From: Symsagittifera roscoffensis
Lineage: Eukaryota > Xenacoelomorpha > Acoela > Convolutidae
Assembly (NCBI RefSeq): GCF_963678635.1
Contig: NC_087063.1
Coordinates: 51,285,220 to 51,349,219 of the forward strand
Length of the DNA: 64,000 nucleotides
Direction: 5' to 3'
The notes below the pieces were generated by a model. The model was not told the DNA's origin. It was given only the letters and a program-made list of their open reading frames with translations, and ran no database searches. This document shows, piece after piece, positions 27,742 through 37,384 of this stretch. Made by a program: the position numbers and the translations under genes. Within the stretch, counting starts at the first letter, position 1, and each line of letters begins with the position of its first letter.

Positions 27742-29340
27742 ATGATGCAGAATCGGCACATGACGGGTGAAAATAACAATCCAACCTCGAGAGAAGAATG
27801 GAGGAAGATGAATGGAGGGATGCCTCTGTTGACGGACCTATGCCTGGCAATGAGGTCGGACCCGATGGGGATAATCCGGGGTCTAGAGGAGGTGGTGACC
27901 TGCATTTATGGTCCAGCAGTGACGTACGCATTCCCAGATCCCCTGGTAACAACGTATCGTCACTCTGTGACGCACTTGAGTCTTATCAGCATACTGGATG
28001 GGACGGCGCTCAATTGGTGTCAGCAGGAGGTGCTTAGAGCGCAAATGAGCAACACGGTACTCTTTGGAAAAGTGAAAGATGCCGAGCTGATAGTGTACAA
28101 CTTCAGGGGGCAGATGCAATGTAGAATGGGAGGCAAGCGAGAGGGCCCCATCGAGACGTTTCCCAAGTTTTGGAACTTGAACCCATTGACGGCAGACGGA
28201 CGAGAGATCTTGAGGATTCTTGCTTGGAAGGAATGTTTTGCACTGGTCAAGAGGGAGCTGGAGGCCATAATGGAGAAAGAAATCCTGCCAGCCGCCATGC
28301 CTGAGTTCCCGATAGTCAGGAGGATGACCTTGGGAATGAACAGTCCCTTGGTAGTTCCCTCCATAATGGCGAGGATGACGACGGAGGAAATGCAGAAGTA
28401 TTTCACTGATGGCTGGGACCCCCTGTTCATCGGCTACACGGTGGCGGTCTACTTCCATACTAGCGAGGCGAAGATAAATTCGTGGACGACGCAAGCGAAA
28501 AAGATGAGAGGTTCGCAGCCCCCCGGATATGAGGTGCGAAAGGTCTTGAGAGCTCTTGAGCAGGAGGGACTAGAGAACATGCTACCAATATGGGACGATG
28601 GCAGGATGATCATGATGGAGGGGCACGTCGCATTGGTGGACGACATGAAATTTGCAACAAGAAAGTACAGGGCACCCTATGGCTTGGAACAGGTGGAAAT
28701 GAGACAGGAGGGAAAAGAACTAGATGCAGCAGGTCAGCTGCACGTAGCCTTGACGGAATACAAGAAATTGGACCCTGCGACACCATCACCACTGTCAGTG
28801 GACACGCCTGGAGACAAGAGGAGTGGACCCGTGGAGGACCGGTTCAAAAGAATTCTCGAGAGAAGGAGAAATGAGTCAGAAGAAGAGAGTATGGATGAAA
28901 CTCTCAGTGAAGCCGGTGAGGACATGGAAGTGGGGAATACGCCTGAACCAGGACCATCAGGGGAGGAGCTCACCACTCAAGAGCTGTTGAAAGACTTGAG
29001 CGAGGAGAATTGGACAGATACAGCCACTCCACCTCTGACTCCGTCCCCCCGGAAGAATCTGGAATTGCCATTGGCAAGCGAGACCTCCAATATGGGGATG
29101 ATTCTCTTGAGCTCGGAGGAAAGGGAAAAGAACACTTTCGAAGGGAACAGGGACATGTTCCTGGGGTCTCTGAAGGACGATGCTTGGCAGGAGTTCTTAA
29201 AAGAATTCAATCAAGAAGTGGGCAGCGAGACGACGCTGGACAAATTCAAGAAGGAACTGTGGGACACAGTCGTAAGGTTTGGAGAACCGCTTCTGATAGG
29301 AACGGGCCTGGATGAAAAGGCGAGAAAAAAGAGCTGCTGA
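27742..29340 (+). CDS. ORF5: unrecognised element protein
   Basis: 532 residues, starting 6 nt after the ORF4 stop with two successive ATGs (the second at 27745 has A at -3). The first 330 residues look globular, with several aromatic and proline-rich stretches (PAVTYAFPDPLVTTYRHS, WDPLFIGYTVAVYFHTSE). The rest is acidic and Ser/Glu/Pro-rich, probably disordered (NESEEESMDETLSEAGED). No family recognised. It ends at TGA 29338-29340, 7 nt beyond an A AAA AAG heptamer that would shift translation into ORF6. Its intactness in a copy with stops elsewhere fits recent insertion rather than proving function. Confidence 0.78.
   Translation: MMQNRHMTGENNNPTSREEWRKMNGGMPLLTDLCLAMRSDPMGIIRGLEEVVTCIYGPAVTYAFPDPLVTTYRHSVTHLSLISILDGTALNWCQQEVLRAQMSNTVLFGKVKDAELIVYNFRGQMQCRMGGKREGPIETFPKFWNLNPLTADGREILRILAWKECFALVKRELEAIMEKEILPAAMPEFPIVRRMTLGMNSPLVVPSIMARMTTEEMQKYFTDGWDPLFIGYTVAVYFHTSEAKINSWTTQAKKMRGSQPPGYEVRKVLRALEQEGLENMLPIWDDGRMIMMEGHVALVDDMKFATRKYRAPYGLEQVEMRQEGKELDAAGQLHVALTEYKKLDPATPSPLSVDTPGDKRSGPVEDRFKRILERRRNESEEESMDETLSEAGEDMEVGNTPEPGPSGEELTTQELLKDLSEENWTDTATPPLTPSPRKNLELPLASETSNMGMILLSSEEREKNTFEGNRDMFLGSLKDDAWQEFLKEFNQEVGSETTLDKFKKELWDTVVRFGEPLLIGTGLDEKARKKSC
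29325..29331 (+). promoter_or_regulatory. Candidate -1 frameshift site, A AAA AAG, between ORF5 and ORF6
   Basis: Read in the ORF5 frame (GCG AGA AAA AAG AGC), the heptamer has the X XXY YYZ form of -1 slippery sites. A -1 slip enters the ORF6 frame, which has no ATG for more than 120 nt after its first open codon and whose preceding stop is at 29313-29315, just upstream of the slip. No obvious strong downstream stem was found by eye. Confidence 0.45.
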
Positions 29341-32300
29341 ACAAGGTGGTAGAGCTGAGGAATTCACGATCGAAGACTAGAGAAGAAAAATGTGAGGACA
29401 GCTCTACTCTGAAACAAAAAACTGTAGATAAAATAGTTGATGATATAAAAAGGGATAAGGTTGGGACTAGTAATATGATTAAAAGTACTAATATCCTTAA
29501 GGCTCGAGCAGGGGGGAGGCAAGAGTTGGATGGATTGGAGGTAGACAGAGAGGTCGAATCAGTGATGATAGCCACAACACCCTCAAGCAGAGATGTGAAG
29601 ACTCGCAAGAGGAAGAGAGAAGTGGAGGGATTGGGTAGTCCTTCAGTGGATGCTGTTTCGGAAGGAAACTTGAGAGAGACGGCGCCCATGGTTTTGGCTC
29701 GATGCAAGACGGCGGCATACAAGAGCAGCTCGGAGCTCAGAAGACCACTCGAAGTAGAGAGGGAAATAGAGGCTTCCACCAGTTCGACATCGGAGGAAGA
29801 CTTCAAGCCTCAGAAGATAAACGTGAAGAGAGGTTCAACGAACGGACAGACATGGGAAGTGGATGTCGGCAAAGAATGGATCTCGAAGGCACACCAGGCC
29901 ACGGGCAAGCAAGTGACGAGTGATCCACTGGAGAGGAACAAGACGAGAAACACCTCCCGGACGTGGTGGGTGGCCCTCGAGACATTGAAGGAAATGGAGG
30001 ACTGCTTGAAGAAGTTGGACAGTGGAGTAGCTCGCAAGCGACGCAATTGGGCCACCCAGCAAAAGGCCGAGGTTAACAAGATAGAAATGGCGAATCAGCT
30101 GAAGAGGTCCTGGCAGAACTTGTTGAAGGATCATTTTGAAGAGGCAATGAGGACACCCTCATCAGCACCGCCATTGATGGCGAATCCCTTCGTTAGAACT
30201 GCAGGACAATTAATGTTCACCTGGAATCTGGTGGGAATAGAGTTGGAGACATTGACCTCGTATGACAGGCTGAAGTTGGGAAGCAAGAAGCTAGATGTGT
30301 ATCAAGCACTGATGCAACACGTGGCCAGGGACAATTCAGGCTTGAGCCTGACTAGGAGAAAGGATGCCACATGTTTCGTGGGATGGAAAATGTCAATGAT
30401 GTCTGATAGCATCATCTTGGCATGCCACCAGAGAGCAAGCGGAAGTAAAACCATGGAAAAAAGAGTCTCAACGATCATCTTGAACGTGTATCAAAGTACA
30501 GGAATAGAAAAGGAAGATGGTTCCAGACTATCCCTAGAGAACCAAAGAAAGCTAGACGAGGTACGGAGGTTTTATAATAAGAAGTTCGAAGAAGAGCATG
30601 ATGTTCACCGTAACCTGGCCTCGTCAGAGCAGTACTCGAGACTCAGCGAGAAGGGGGAATACCAATACGTGTCGGGAGTGATGGGAATAGCCTACAACCC
30701 CTTCTTAGACTCAGAAACTGGAGGCGCTCACAGGAACCACGAGGTAGCGGAGCTACTGAAGTTTTGGACAGAAAGAATAGTGGAAATAGACGCGGTGGAG
30801 AAAGAGGGGCCGAGCCTGGGCCTGATTCTTGAGAAAACACCAGAGGTGGTGAGCATACCGCGCTCGAACAAGAGAATTGAAGTGAACATGGGTGATGGAA
30901 ATGGCTTGTTAATCACGAACTTGGGAGTGGTATGGAAGCTACTAAGACCCTCCTGGTGCCCACATCCCCACGCGAGTCTGATCGAGGAAACCACCGAGCG
31001 AGTGAGGTTAGCACCAACGGAAGATGAAGATTTGGCAAAGTTGAGGGTGTTGCACAAGCTAATCTCACCTCAGATGCAGGAGTCAGGCGAAAAAACGAAC
31101 AAGCTCGGGTCAGTAAAGAAGATGGAGCCGGATAGCTGTCTGGATTCGACGTGTGGGAACGGAGAGCACACCTGCGATGGACGGTCATCTGTCAGGATAC
31201 TGTCCTTTCAAAAAGAAGACCTGGTCACTTGGTTTGAAGACATCACGGAAAGGGAGAAAAGTGAAGTGCAAATAAGTGCGGAGTGTTACGCGAGAACTAA
31301 GGTGAATATAGCGACAGCTCTCGCATTCTTCTCGAGAATGTGTAGTCTGCAGTCACTGGAGAGGCTAGAGTCTGAACGCCATTTAGTGACGGCGTTGAGC
31401 GTAGAATCATGGCCTGGGGTGTTGCAGGTGACTCAAAAACACATCCGGAGGTGGAAGGTTGGTCTCGAGGCGGAAATGGGGTTTCCCATGAGCGAAGCTT
31501 ATGGCCTGCCATTGAACGCAAAATCCCTGATAGGGTCAATGATGGCCAATTTGTGCGGAAGCCACTATCCACTGCACATGGCGATGGTGGAAGCATCCAG
31601 CCAGAGAATACTGGTAGACAAGGCCTTCTAGGTGCCCAAGTGCGTGAGGTTGGCTCGGGTATCGCATCACTCGCATAAGTTGTTGAGGAAAATCAGAGGG
31701 ACAGTGTCGAGAGAGTTGAGAGATGACTTGAGTGAAGTCTGGGGAGAAGAACTTTTGAAGTTGGAAAGTGAGAACACGAGCGATCACGACAGACAAAACG
31801 TGATCGGAAAACCTGTGGGGGGTGCTCCAAACATGGAAGAGAATGACACCATGCATGAGAAAATGATGGAGCTTGAGCCTCTCTTGGAAGCCTCGGGGGA
31901 GCGTAACCTCAGGAGCATTGAGATCACCCACGGAGAATGCCCATGCCACTGTTTGGCACAAACGGTGTGGTATCCAGATCACAAGAACCTTTGCCTGGTG
32001 TGGGATATGGAAGAAGTTCGGTCGATCGGATTACCGGATCACCGGCAGAAGGTGACGCTCTTAGTAGTGAGTACGATGCTGGCTCTGAGATGGATAGAAG
32101 AGAATATATCGAAGTATTGTTAAGCGACGAAGCCAACGGCTGAGTCAATACATGCGATAGACTACAGCAGGAGACTCGAGTTGTTTGAGACTGCGTGCAA
32201 AGTATTCGCTATACCAACGGAGGTCAGGCACGTATGGAGCCGCTTGAGGTACTTTCCATGGTTTCGAGCGACACTGACGTCTTGGTTGTACATGACAACG

Positions 32301-32723
32301 AAAGATCACATGAGAAAGTATCAAAAGGAGTATCGACAGTTCCAGGCCGAGATCGTGCCGGAAGCTTTCAAGAGACCCCTGTTAACCCATCGAAATGCGT
32401 TCACGACAGGATGGAAGAGAGTGGGTAAAATGTCTGGAGACAACACCAAAGCGAGGGAATCAATACTAGAGGAAGACTTGGCGAAGAACGTGAGCTTGAG
32501 CCTGCACAACTCCTTTTGTTTGAACCGGGAATCTAGAGTGAAGGCGCTACCCAACCAGGCAAAGAGGTTGCAGGAGCAAAGAGAATGGATGCGATCCTAT
32601 GAACAGCTGAAGGCTTGGGAGGAGATCGTGATTAGCTCCGATGATGAAGAAGAACTGTTGAGACAGTTTGCCGTATCTAGTACTTCAGGGTGCGGCACCT
32701 CCAAGGCGAAGAGTGCGAGATGA
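29331..32723 (+). CDS. ORF6: unrecognised large protein, broken by two in-frame stops
   Basis: One frame runs from the slippery site to TGA at 32721-32723, about 1,130 codons, with a TAG at 31629-31631 and a TAA at 32121-32123. The sequence after each stop is open in the same frame at once, which argues that these are mutations in one gene and not three genes. The N-terminal 170 residues are charged and Ser-rich; then a more globular part (TWWVALETLKEMEDCL, TAGQLMFTWNLVGIEL, SEKGEYQYVSGVMGIAYNPF). Cysteine-rich patches (CLDSTCGNGEHTC; GECPCHC; a later Cys after DHKN) could bind metal. No recognised family. The first in-frame ATG is about 150 nt in, so initiation by frameshift from ORF5 is plausible. 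Confidence 0.7.
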
Positions 32724-33151
32724 GTGGATGGTTCGAATGGATCTTGAGTCTTGAGAGGGAAGAGGGGCTTGAGTGTGGATCCGGGTGAAACCTGGGTTCA
32801 CGAAAAAGAAATTTTAACGAATCAGATATTGCTATTAATATACTATATTTACTATATAAATCAAAATGCTGCATGACAATTTCCTGATTGAATGGGACAA
32901 AAGAAATTTTAAATAATTGGCTTGAAAAGCGAGAATTCAAGGGTGCAGGTGTGTGCAGATTTTGATTGCTGTTTAGCGATAAGGTGAAAATTTTACATGG
33001 CCGTGAATTTTGGGGTGTAGATAAGCTTAAGTCTGCTGCAAATTTCTGTAAATGACCACTGGCACTGTATCTTGAGTGACACTCGGGTTTCTGGGGATTC
33101 ACTGACAGAAACAGCACGCGATGAGGACATCGATCTTGAGTCCGGGGAGTA
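32724..33151 (+). other. Element B 3' untranslated region
   Basis: 428 bp between ORF6 and the 3' LTR with no gene. It holds five CTTGAG hexamers, all sense. The last bases before the LTR, GGGGAGTA (33144-33151), are purine-rich and in the position of a polypurine tract, though short. Confidence 0.6.
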
Positions 33152-34057
33152 TGTGCCAGTCGGTCATATTTGGAAGTTTGACCTTGAGAGAAGCAAAAAA
33201 CACTTGATTTTGGAGTGAAATTTAATTTTTCAAAAATTCGAATGGAGCCTGTCATGCACGATTTTCTCGCGATAACTGAAAACAGAAAAAGAGAAGTCAG
33301 AACAATCGAGTGAAAATCGCGGGAAAGTTGCAAGATAAATCAGTAGGAAATTTCTATTCGCAATTTCCGAGACAATAATAATCTAGAGTAGAGCTGTCCT
33401 ATTTGAAATAGAAGACAGAGTGTTCCTGAGAACTGGACAAGTATCCAACTGGTCAACTATTCGAACTGGACCAGAGTGAACCTTCGGTGGAAAGGTGGAC
33501 AGCTTGAGTGTCCCAATGGTTCACATAAAACTACATTCTAGAGTACAAACTTGTTCCTGTTGTTGAAACTGACAAACATTAAACTCATTTAGTTACATTG
33601 TTTAATTCTTGAGTTGCTTACCGACTTAATTACTCCCAATTCTTGAGCGTGCTACAATGTGAGATCCAATTTAAACTTCTAGAGTGTGTTTTATAATTGT
33701 TATGTTGAGGTAAGGCGAGTTTTAGGTTGATCCATCTGAAATGGATCAAAGTTCCACTGTCTAATAAACAGTAACTTAACGGATTGTTCCGACCCGGTTT
33801 TTAACGGCGTTCATGTATTTTGGGTATCTAGAGACCTAAGTATGGGGACGTTATTATTTCTAGAGTGGGGGGGGATATTTTGGTAGTAGCCTTTAAGCGG
33901 TAACGGGTCGTAGTCTCATGTCACAAGCGAACCGAATTGGCTCCGACTGATTTGAGGTGGAAAAACACAAGAGACAGTGTCCCTGACTCTTGAGCCAATG
34001 GTTATAGGGCCTATTTTTCTTAAGCCTCATGTGTGACTGCAGTAGACGAATGTTACA
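33152..34057 (+). repeat. Element B 3' LTR
   Basis: 906 bp, TGTGCCAGTCGG to GAATGTTACA, about 0.9% different from the 5' LTR. Its right end lies 531 bp upstream of the candidate beta-TrCP start codon and in the same orientation, so LTR transcription could run into the gene. Confidence 0.95.
33727..33768 (+). promoter_or_regulatory. LTR hairpin and AATAAA in the 3' LTR
   Basis: TTGATCCAT (33727-33735), loop CTGAA, ATGGATCAA (33741-33749), then AATAAA at 33763-33768. Likely the polyadenylation signal of the element RNA, with an adjoining conserved RNA hairpin. Confidence 0.55.
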
Positions 34058-34107
34058 GTATTTTTGTGTCCCTCAAGGTCAAACTTCCAGATATGACCGA
34101 CTGGCAC
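34058..34107 (-). repeat. Element A 5' LTR, remaining outer end
   Basis: After the GTA target duplicate (34058-34060), the sequence to CCGACTGGCAC is the reverse complement of the first roughly 50 bp of the family LTR, exactly the part missing from 10280-11127. This places element B inside element A. Confidence 0.93.
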
Positions 34108-34154
34108 GTAGTAGTAGTAGTAGTAAGAGTAGTAGTAGTAGTAGTAGTAGTAGA
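34108..34154 (+). repeat. (GTA)n microsatellite abutting the element A LTR
   Basis: Fifteen or so GTA units with a single interruption (AGA near 34124). It begins at the last base of the LTR of A; element B also duplicated a GTA. Confidence 0.95.
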
Positions 34155-34540
34155 TACATTCTGGTCGAATGTCACGAAAAAATGATTTGGATGATTGAGG
34201 TCTACGTTTCGTCATTGTTTTTGGTTTCTCTTTTTGGTTGTTTCAGATGAACAAATAACATTTTCTGGACAATGACATACGATTGGGTTGTAGTATTTCA
34301 TTTTTCCATGGCTTGGTTCTCGTGCTGTTTTGTTCTTATTTTAACTTGTGAGCGGTGGAACTGTGTTTTTTGGTTTCGTGGGAAATTGGCTTCTATTCAG
34401 TTATCCTGAGCATTCTCAAAAAATGCGATGCAGCTCTATGCATCTGCTAAAGACCATGTATGTGTAGTGGCATTTTTTAGAACTCCGTTTCTCGTCTGAT
34501 GGTGGTCTGGGTTAAAAAATAATAATTCTGAAAATTTCAG
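34155..34540 (+). other. Unassigned flank upstream of the F-box gene
   Basis: AT-rich, no recognisable gene. It contains two acceptor-like tracts, GGTTGTTTCAG near 34247 and AAAATTTCAG at 34540, so part of it may be a 5' UTR intron. Confidence 0.5.
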
Positions 34541-34641
34541 ATGTAATGTTCTTTATCGTGATCAATTGAATTTTCCAACATAACTTTATGGCAAATATAG
34601 AATACGAAACCAATTTGAAGCCACTTTCAAACAACTTTGAG
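34541..34641 (+). CDS. Candidate first coding exon of the beta-TrCP-like gene
   Basis: An acceptor (AAAATTTCAG) ends at 34540 and a donor, GAG then GTACGT, starts at 34642. The ATG at 34588 has an in-frame TGA a few codons upstream and opens 18 codons (MANIEYETNLKPLSNNFE) that end in phase 0, matching the phase-0 start of the next exon at 35532. N-termini of this family are poorly conserved, so homology cannot confirm it. Confidence 0.45.
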
Positions 34642-35531
34642 GTACGTATCATTAAAATAACAGTTACTCAGATTCTTAAGCAGTTTTATGCGATTCAATT
34701 TTTCAGGCTTAAAACAGGCCGATGGTAAAGATTCTGAGTTTGAAACATTTTCTATGCTCTCTGATATTTGATACCAGCGACAGGACATTAGGACGACAAG
34801 ACTTTGAGACGAAAAATAAAAGTTTTTACATGTAAAATGAGTAGTTTGAGTTAAAGTGGTTTATATTTCTCAGAAATACAATGTGGAGAATTGCGTGTCG
34901 CGTTGTCTTAAAGTCTTATCAAAAACGGTTGTCGTCCTATTTGCCGGTCACCAATGAGATGTTTATTCAAACGACTAGTCTATGTTATTAGAATTCATTT
35001 TTTGGCTCATTGATTTTTCGGCGGATTACTCATTACGCTTGCGTTTAGCAAGCGTTATCAAACCGGAATATAGATTTTTTCGGATTAAGAACTTGTTTAA
35101 CAACTTGTTTTCGGATAAATCACGTGTATGTTGGTTCTCAATGAATTCAACTTCATGCGTGTCCGACACTTAACCCGGAGGTGAAAAATACTCCATGGAC
35201 GGCAAAGGTCGTGGGCTCAAATCTGACCAGGAACTTTTTTCAAACTGGATTTATTCCTTTCCAAAAAAAGGCCTAGTCACCATATCGTAGAGTTGATTTT
35301 TATACTCAATTTTCTTTGTAGTTGCTCAGTGTTTTAAATTACTCCTGCATTTTTTAAATTTTACTAGCCTTGACTTCACCTCTGTCAACATTGCTATCGA
35401 GATAAAAACAAATCTTGAAATAGCGAGCAAGTCAAGTGCATTTTTTACATAGGCATAATAGTGGACACTCATGAGAATAGGCCGGTCACCGTGTAACGCA
35501 TTTTTTTGAACCATAATTCATTTATTTTTAG
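34642..35531 (+). other. Putative first intron of the F-box gene
   Basis: AT-rich, no gene seen. It ends with a good acceptor (TTTATTTTTAG). A short GGTCGTGGGCTCAAATCT stretch near 35205 vaguely resembles a tRNA B box. Confidence 0.5.
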
Positions 35532-37384
35532 AAAAAGGAGACGAGCAAACCAGTTCCTAACCATAAAGGAGCACCTACAGATGATGTTTTTGAGAACCAG
35601 AGAGATTCTCTGGTTCAGACTTTTCAAGGGTGGTCCGATCACCAGCAAGTTGACTTCGTTCAAACACTACTGCAATGCATGAATCAAATCCAACATGGCC
35701 AAATAGACCAGCACCTTCAGCCTTTATTACAACGGGATTTTATTTCCGCCTTGCCAGGTAATATTTCAACTAGAAAATTGATATGCTTTATTGTTCCGAT
35801 CACTGAAAATGAGAAGGAACTTTGTCTTCGGGCTTAGCTAAGTTTTTGAAGTTGCTATTGTTATGCACTTACAGCAAGTTGAAGAGTTCATTAGTCAATT
35901 ATTTTTCGATTTTTGATTTCATTCATCTTTCCAAGAAATCTTTTCGAATTTGCTATAACTAACGAACATAATTTGAACATAAAAATTGTCTATTGTTTTT
36001 AGGAGCTTATTCTGCTACTCACACAGCACCCGGCTAGCTATCCTTGATCATTTTGCTTTTCGAGTACACATTTTTCATTAAAAAATTGCTTGTTGACAGC
36101 AAGAGGTTTGCACCAAATTGCAGAAAACATATTGGCATATCTTGACTCTCATTCCCTGGCCAAAGCGGAAGTCGTCTGCCGGGAATGGCAGCGGGTGATA
36201 GCAGACGGGATGCTATGGCGGAAGCTAATCGAGCGCAATGTGCGCATGCACCCCCTATGGAGAGGACTAGCGAACAGGAGGAGATGGGTGACGGCACTGT
36301 TCAAGCACTCTCCAGACAGTGGCCGGACTCACCATCATTACAGAATACTCTATCCTACTATCATCAGAGATATCAGAGTAAGATCATTCATTATTTGTCC
36401 TTGCAAATGAAGGGATGACATGTACTTAACCTGAAAGGGAGAAACTCAGATATAAAAAATGCACAAAATTTATTTATTTATTTGAAGTTTGTAACCCAAA
36501 CATGGGTAGATTCTCATTAGACATGTTGTCTCTTATCTATCCTCTTCATTTTGTGTATGTGTTCATTTTGATTGATGCTACAAATTGAAATATATTCACA
36601 TTTATGGATTAAAAAAATGCTCATGAACGTTTTTTGTTTTGTATGCAGAACATAGAGGAGAACTGGAAGTATGGCTACTACAAGTCAAAGAAGATCTCGT
36701 GTCGCAGTGAACAGAGCAAAGGCGTGTACTGTCTGCAGTACGATGACGAGAAGATAGTGAGTGGGCTGAGGGATAACACTATCAAGGTGTGGCAGAGGGC
36801 AAACCTCGAGTGCACCAGGGTGCTACAAGGACACACGGGGTCAGTAGTACTTGTCATTGTTTTTGTTCTAACCCCCAAGAGGGTTGATGCCTCTCTAGTT
36901 TCTTCTCTGTCTTCATAGGAAAATTGAAAGCACAACCCGTGCCAGGCCAAATTGTACCAATTCGTAATCAGTGAGAACCCAACCTCCGCGCATTTTGAAA
37001 AAGCACACATTATATACATGACAGGCTTTTTTAACGTTTCGCTGTTTTTTGTCTTGTTTGATCTTTCAACCACATTACTTTCTGAACGTATAGATTTCGA
37101 AATGGTATATTGTCTGCTAGGCAAACAATCTAAATAGGGTCATAACAAAAGTCTTGTAGCCCTTTAGTTCTTCACAGCTAGACCCTTCGCTTCTGAACAT
37201 GTAACATTGCAGGTCGGTGCTGTGCTTGCAATATGACGACCAGGTGATTATAACCGGCTCTTCTGACTCGACTGTGCGTGTGTGGGACGTACACAGTGGC
37301 GAGCTGGTCAACACCCTTATACACCACTGCGAGGCAGTGCTCCACCTCCGCTTCGACGACGGAATGATGGTCACATGCTCAAAG
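35532..37384 (+). CDS. Beta-TrCP/Slimb-like F-box/WD40 protein, exons for dimerisation domain, F-box and WD repeats 1-2
   Basis: Exons 35532-35757, 36100-36377, 36649-36839 and 37213-37384, all with GT-AG introns and compatible phases, give 289 codons (307 with the candidate first exon). Exon 1 here is the D domain ([33 protein letters not shown]); the second is the F-box ([40 protein letters not shown]); the third gives NIEENWKYG and WD repeat 1 ([20 protein letters not shown]); the fourth WD repeat 2 ([23 protein letters not shown]) and ends MMVTCSK. Beta-TrCP is the substrate receptor of SCF ubiquitin ligases and recognises DSGXXS phosphodegrons such as those of beta-catenin. Residues match human BTRC/FBXW11 closely. 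Five WD repeats are missing: the donor at 37385 leads into satellite DNA with no further exon up to 64000. Confidence 0.93.

Larger units (their letters stand above)
11128..34057 (+). mobile_element. Element B: 22.93-kb giant Ty3/gypsy LTR retrotransposon with extra 3' gene block
   Basis: Two LTRs of 904 and 906 bp bracket a leader, one Gag-Pol frame and four further reading frames. LTR comparison by eye gives about eight substitutions and one 2-nt indel, roughly 0.9% divergence, so it is a fairly recent insertion. GTA is duplicated at both ends (11125-11127 and 34058-34060). Pol order is protease, RT, RNase H, integrase, which is diagnostic for the Ty3/gypsy class; the integrase has a GPY/F-type end. 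The size is far above the usual 5-10 kb of the class, owing to a long leader, a C-terminal extension of pol and about 8.9 kb of genes in the env position. In-frame stops and a frameshift show the copy is no longer autonomous. Confidence 0.95.

Noticed and set aside
35180-35240. tRNA-like stretch GGTCGTGGGCTCAAATCT in the first intron
   Set aside because: Only a weak B-box resemblance; no paired stems or A box found.
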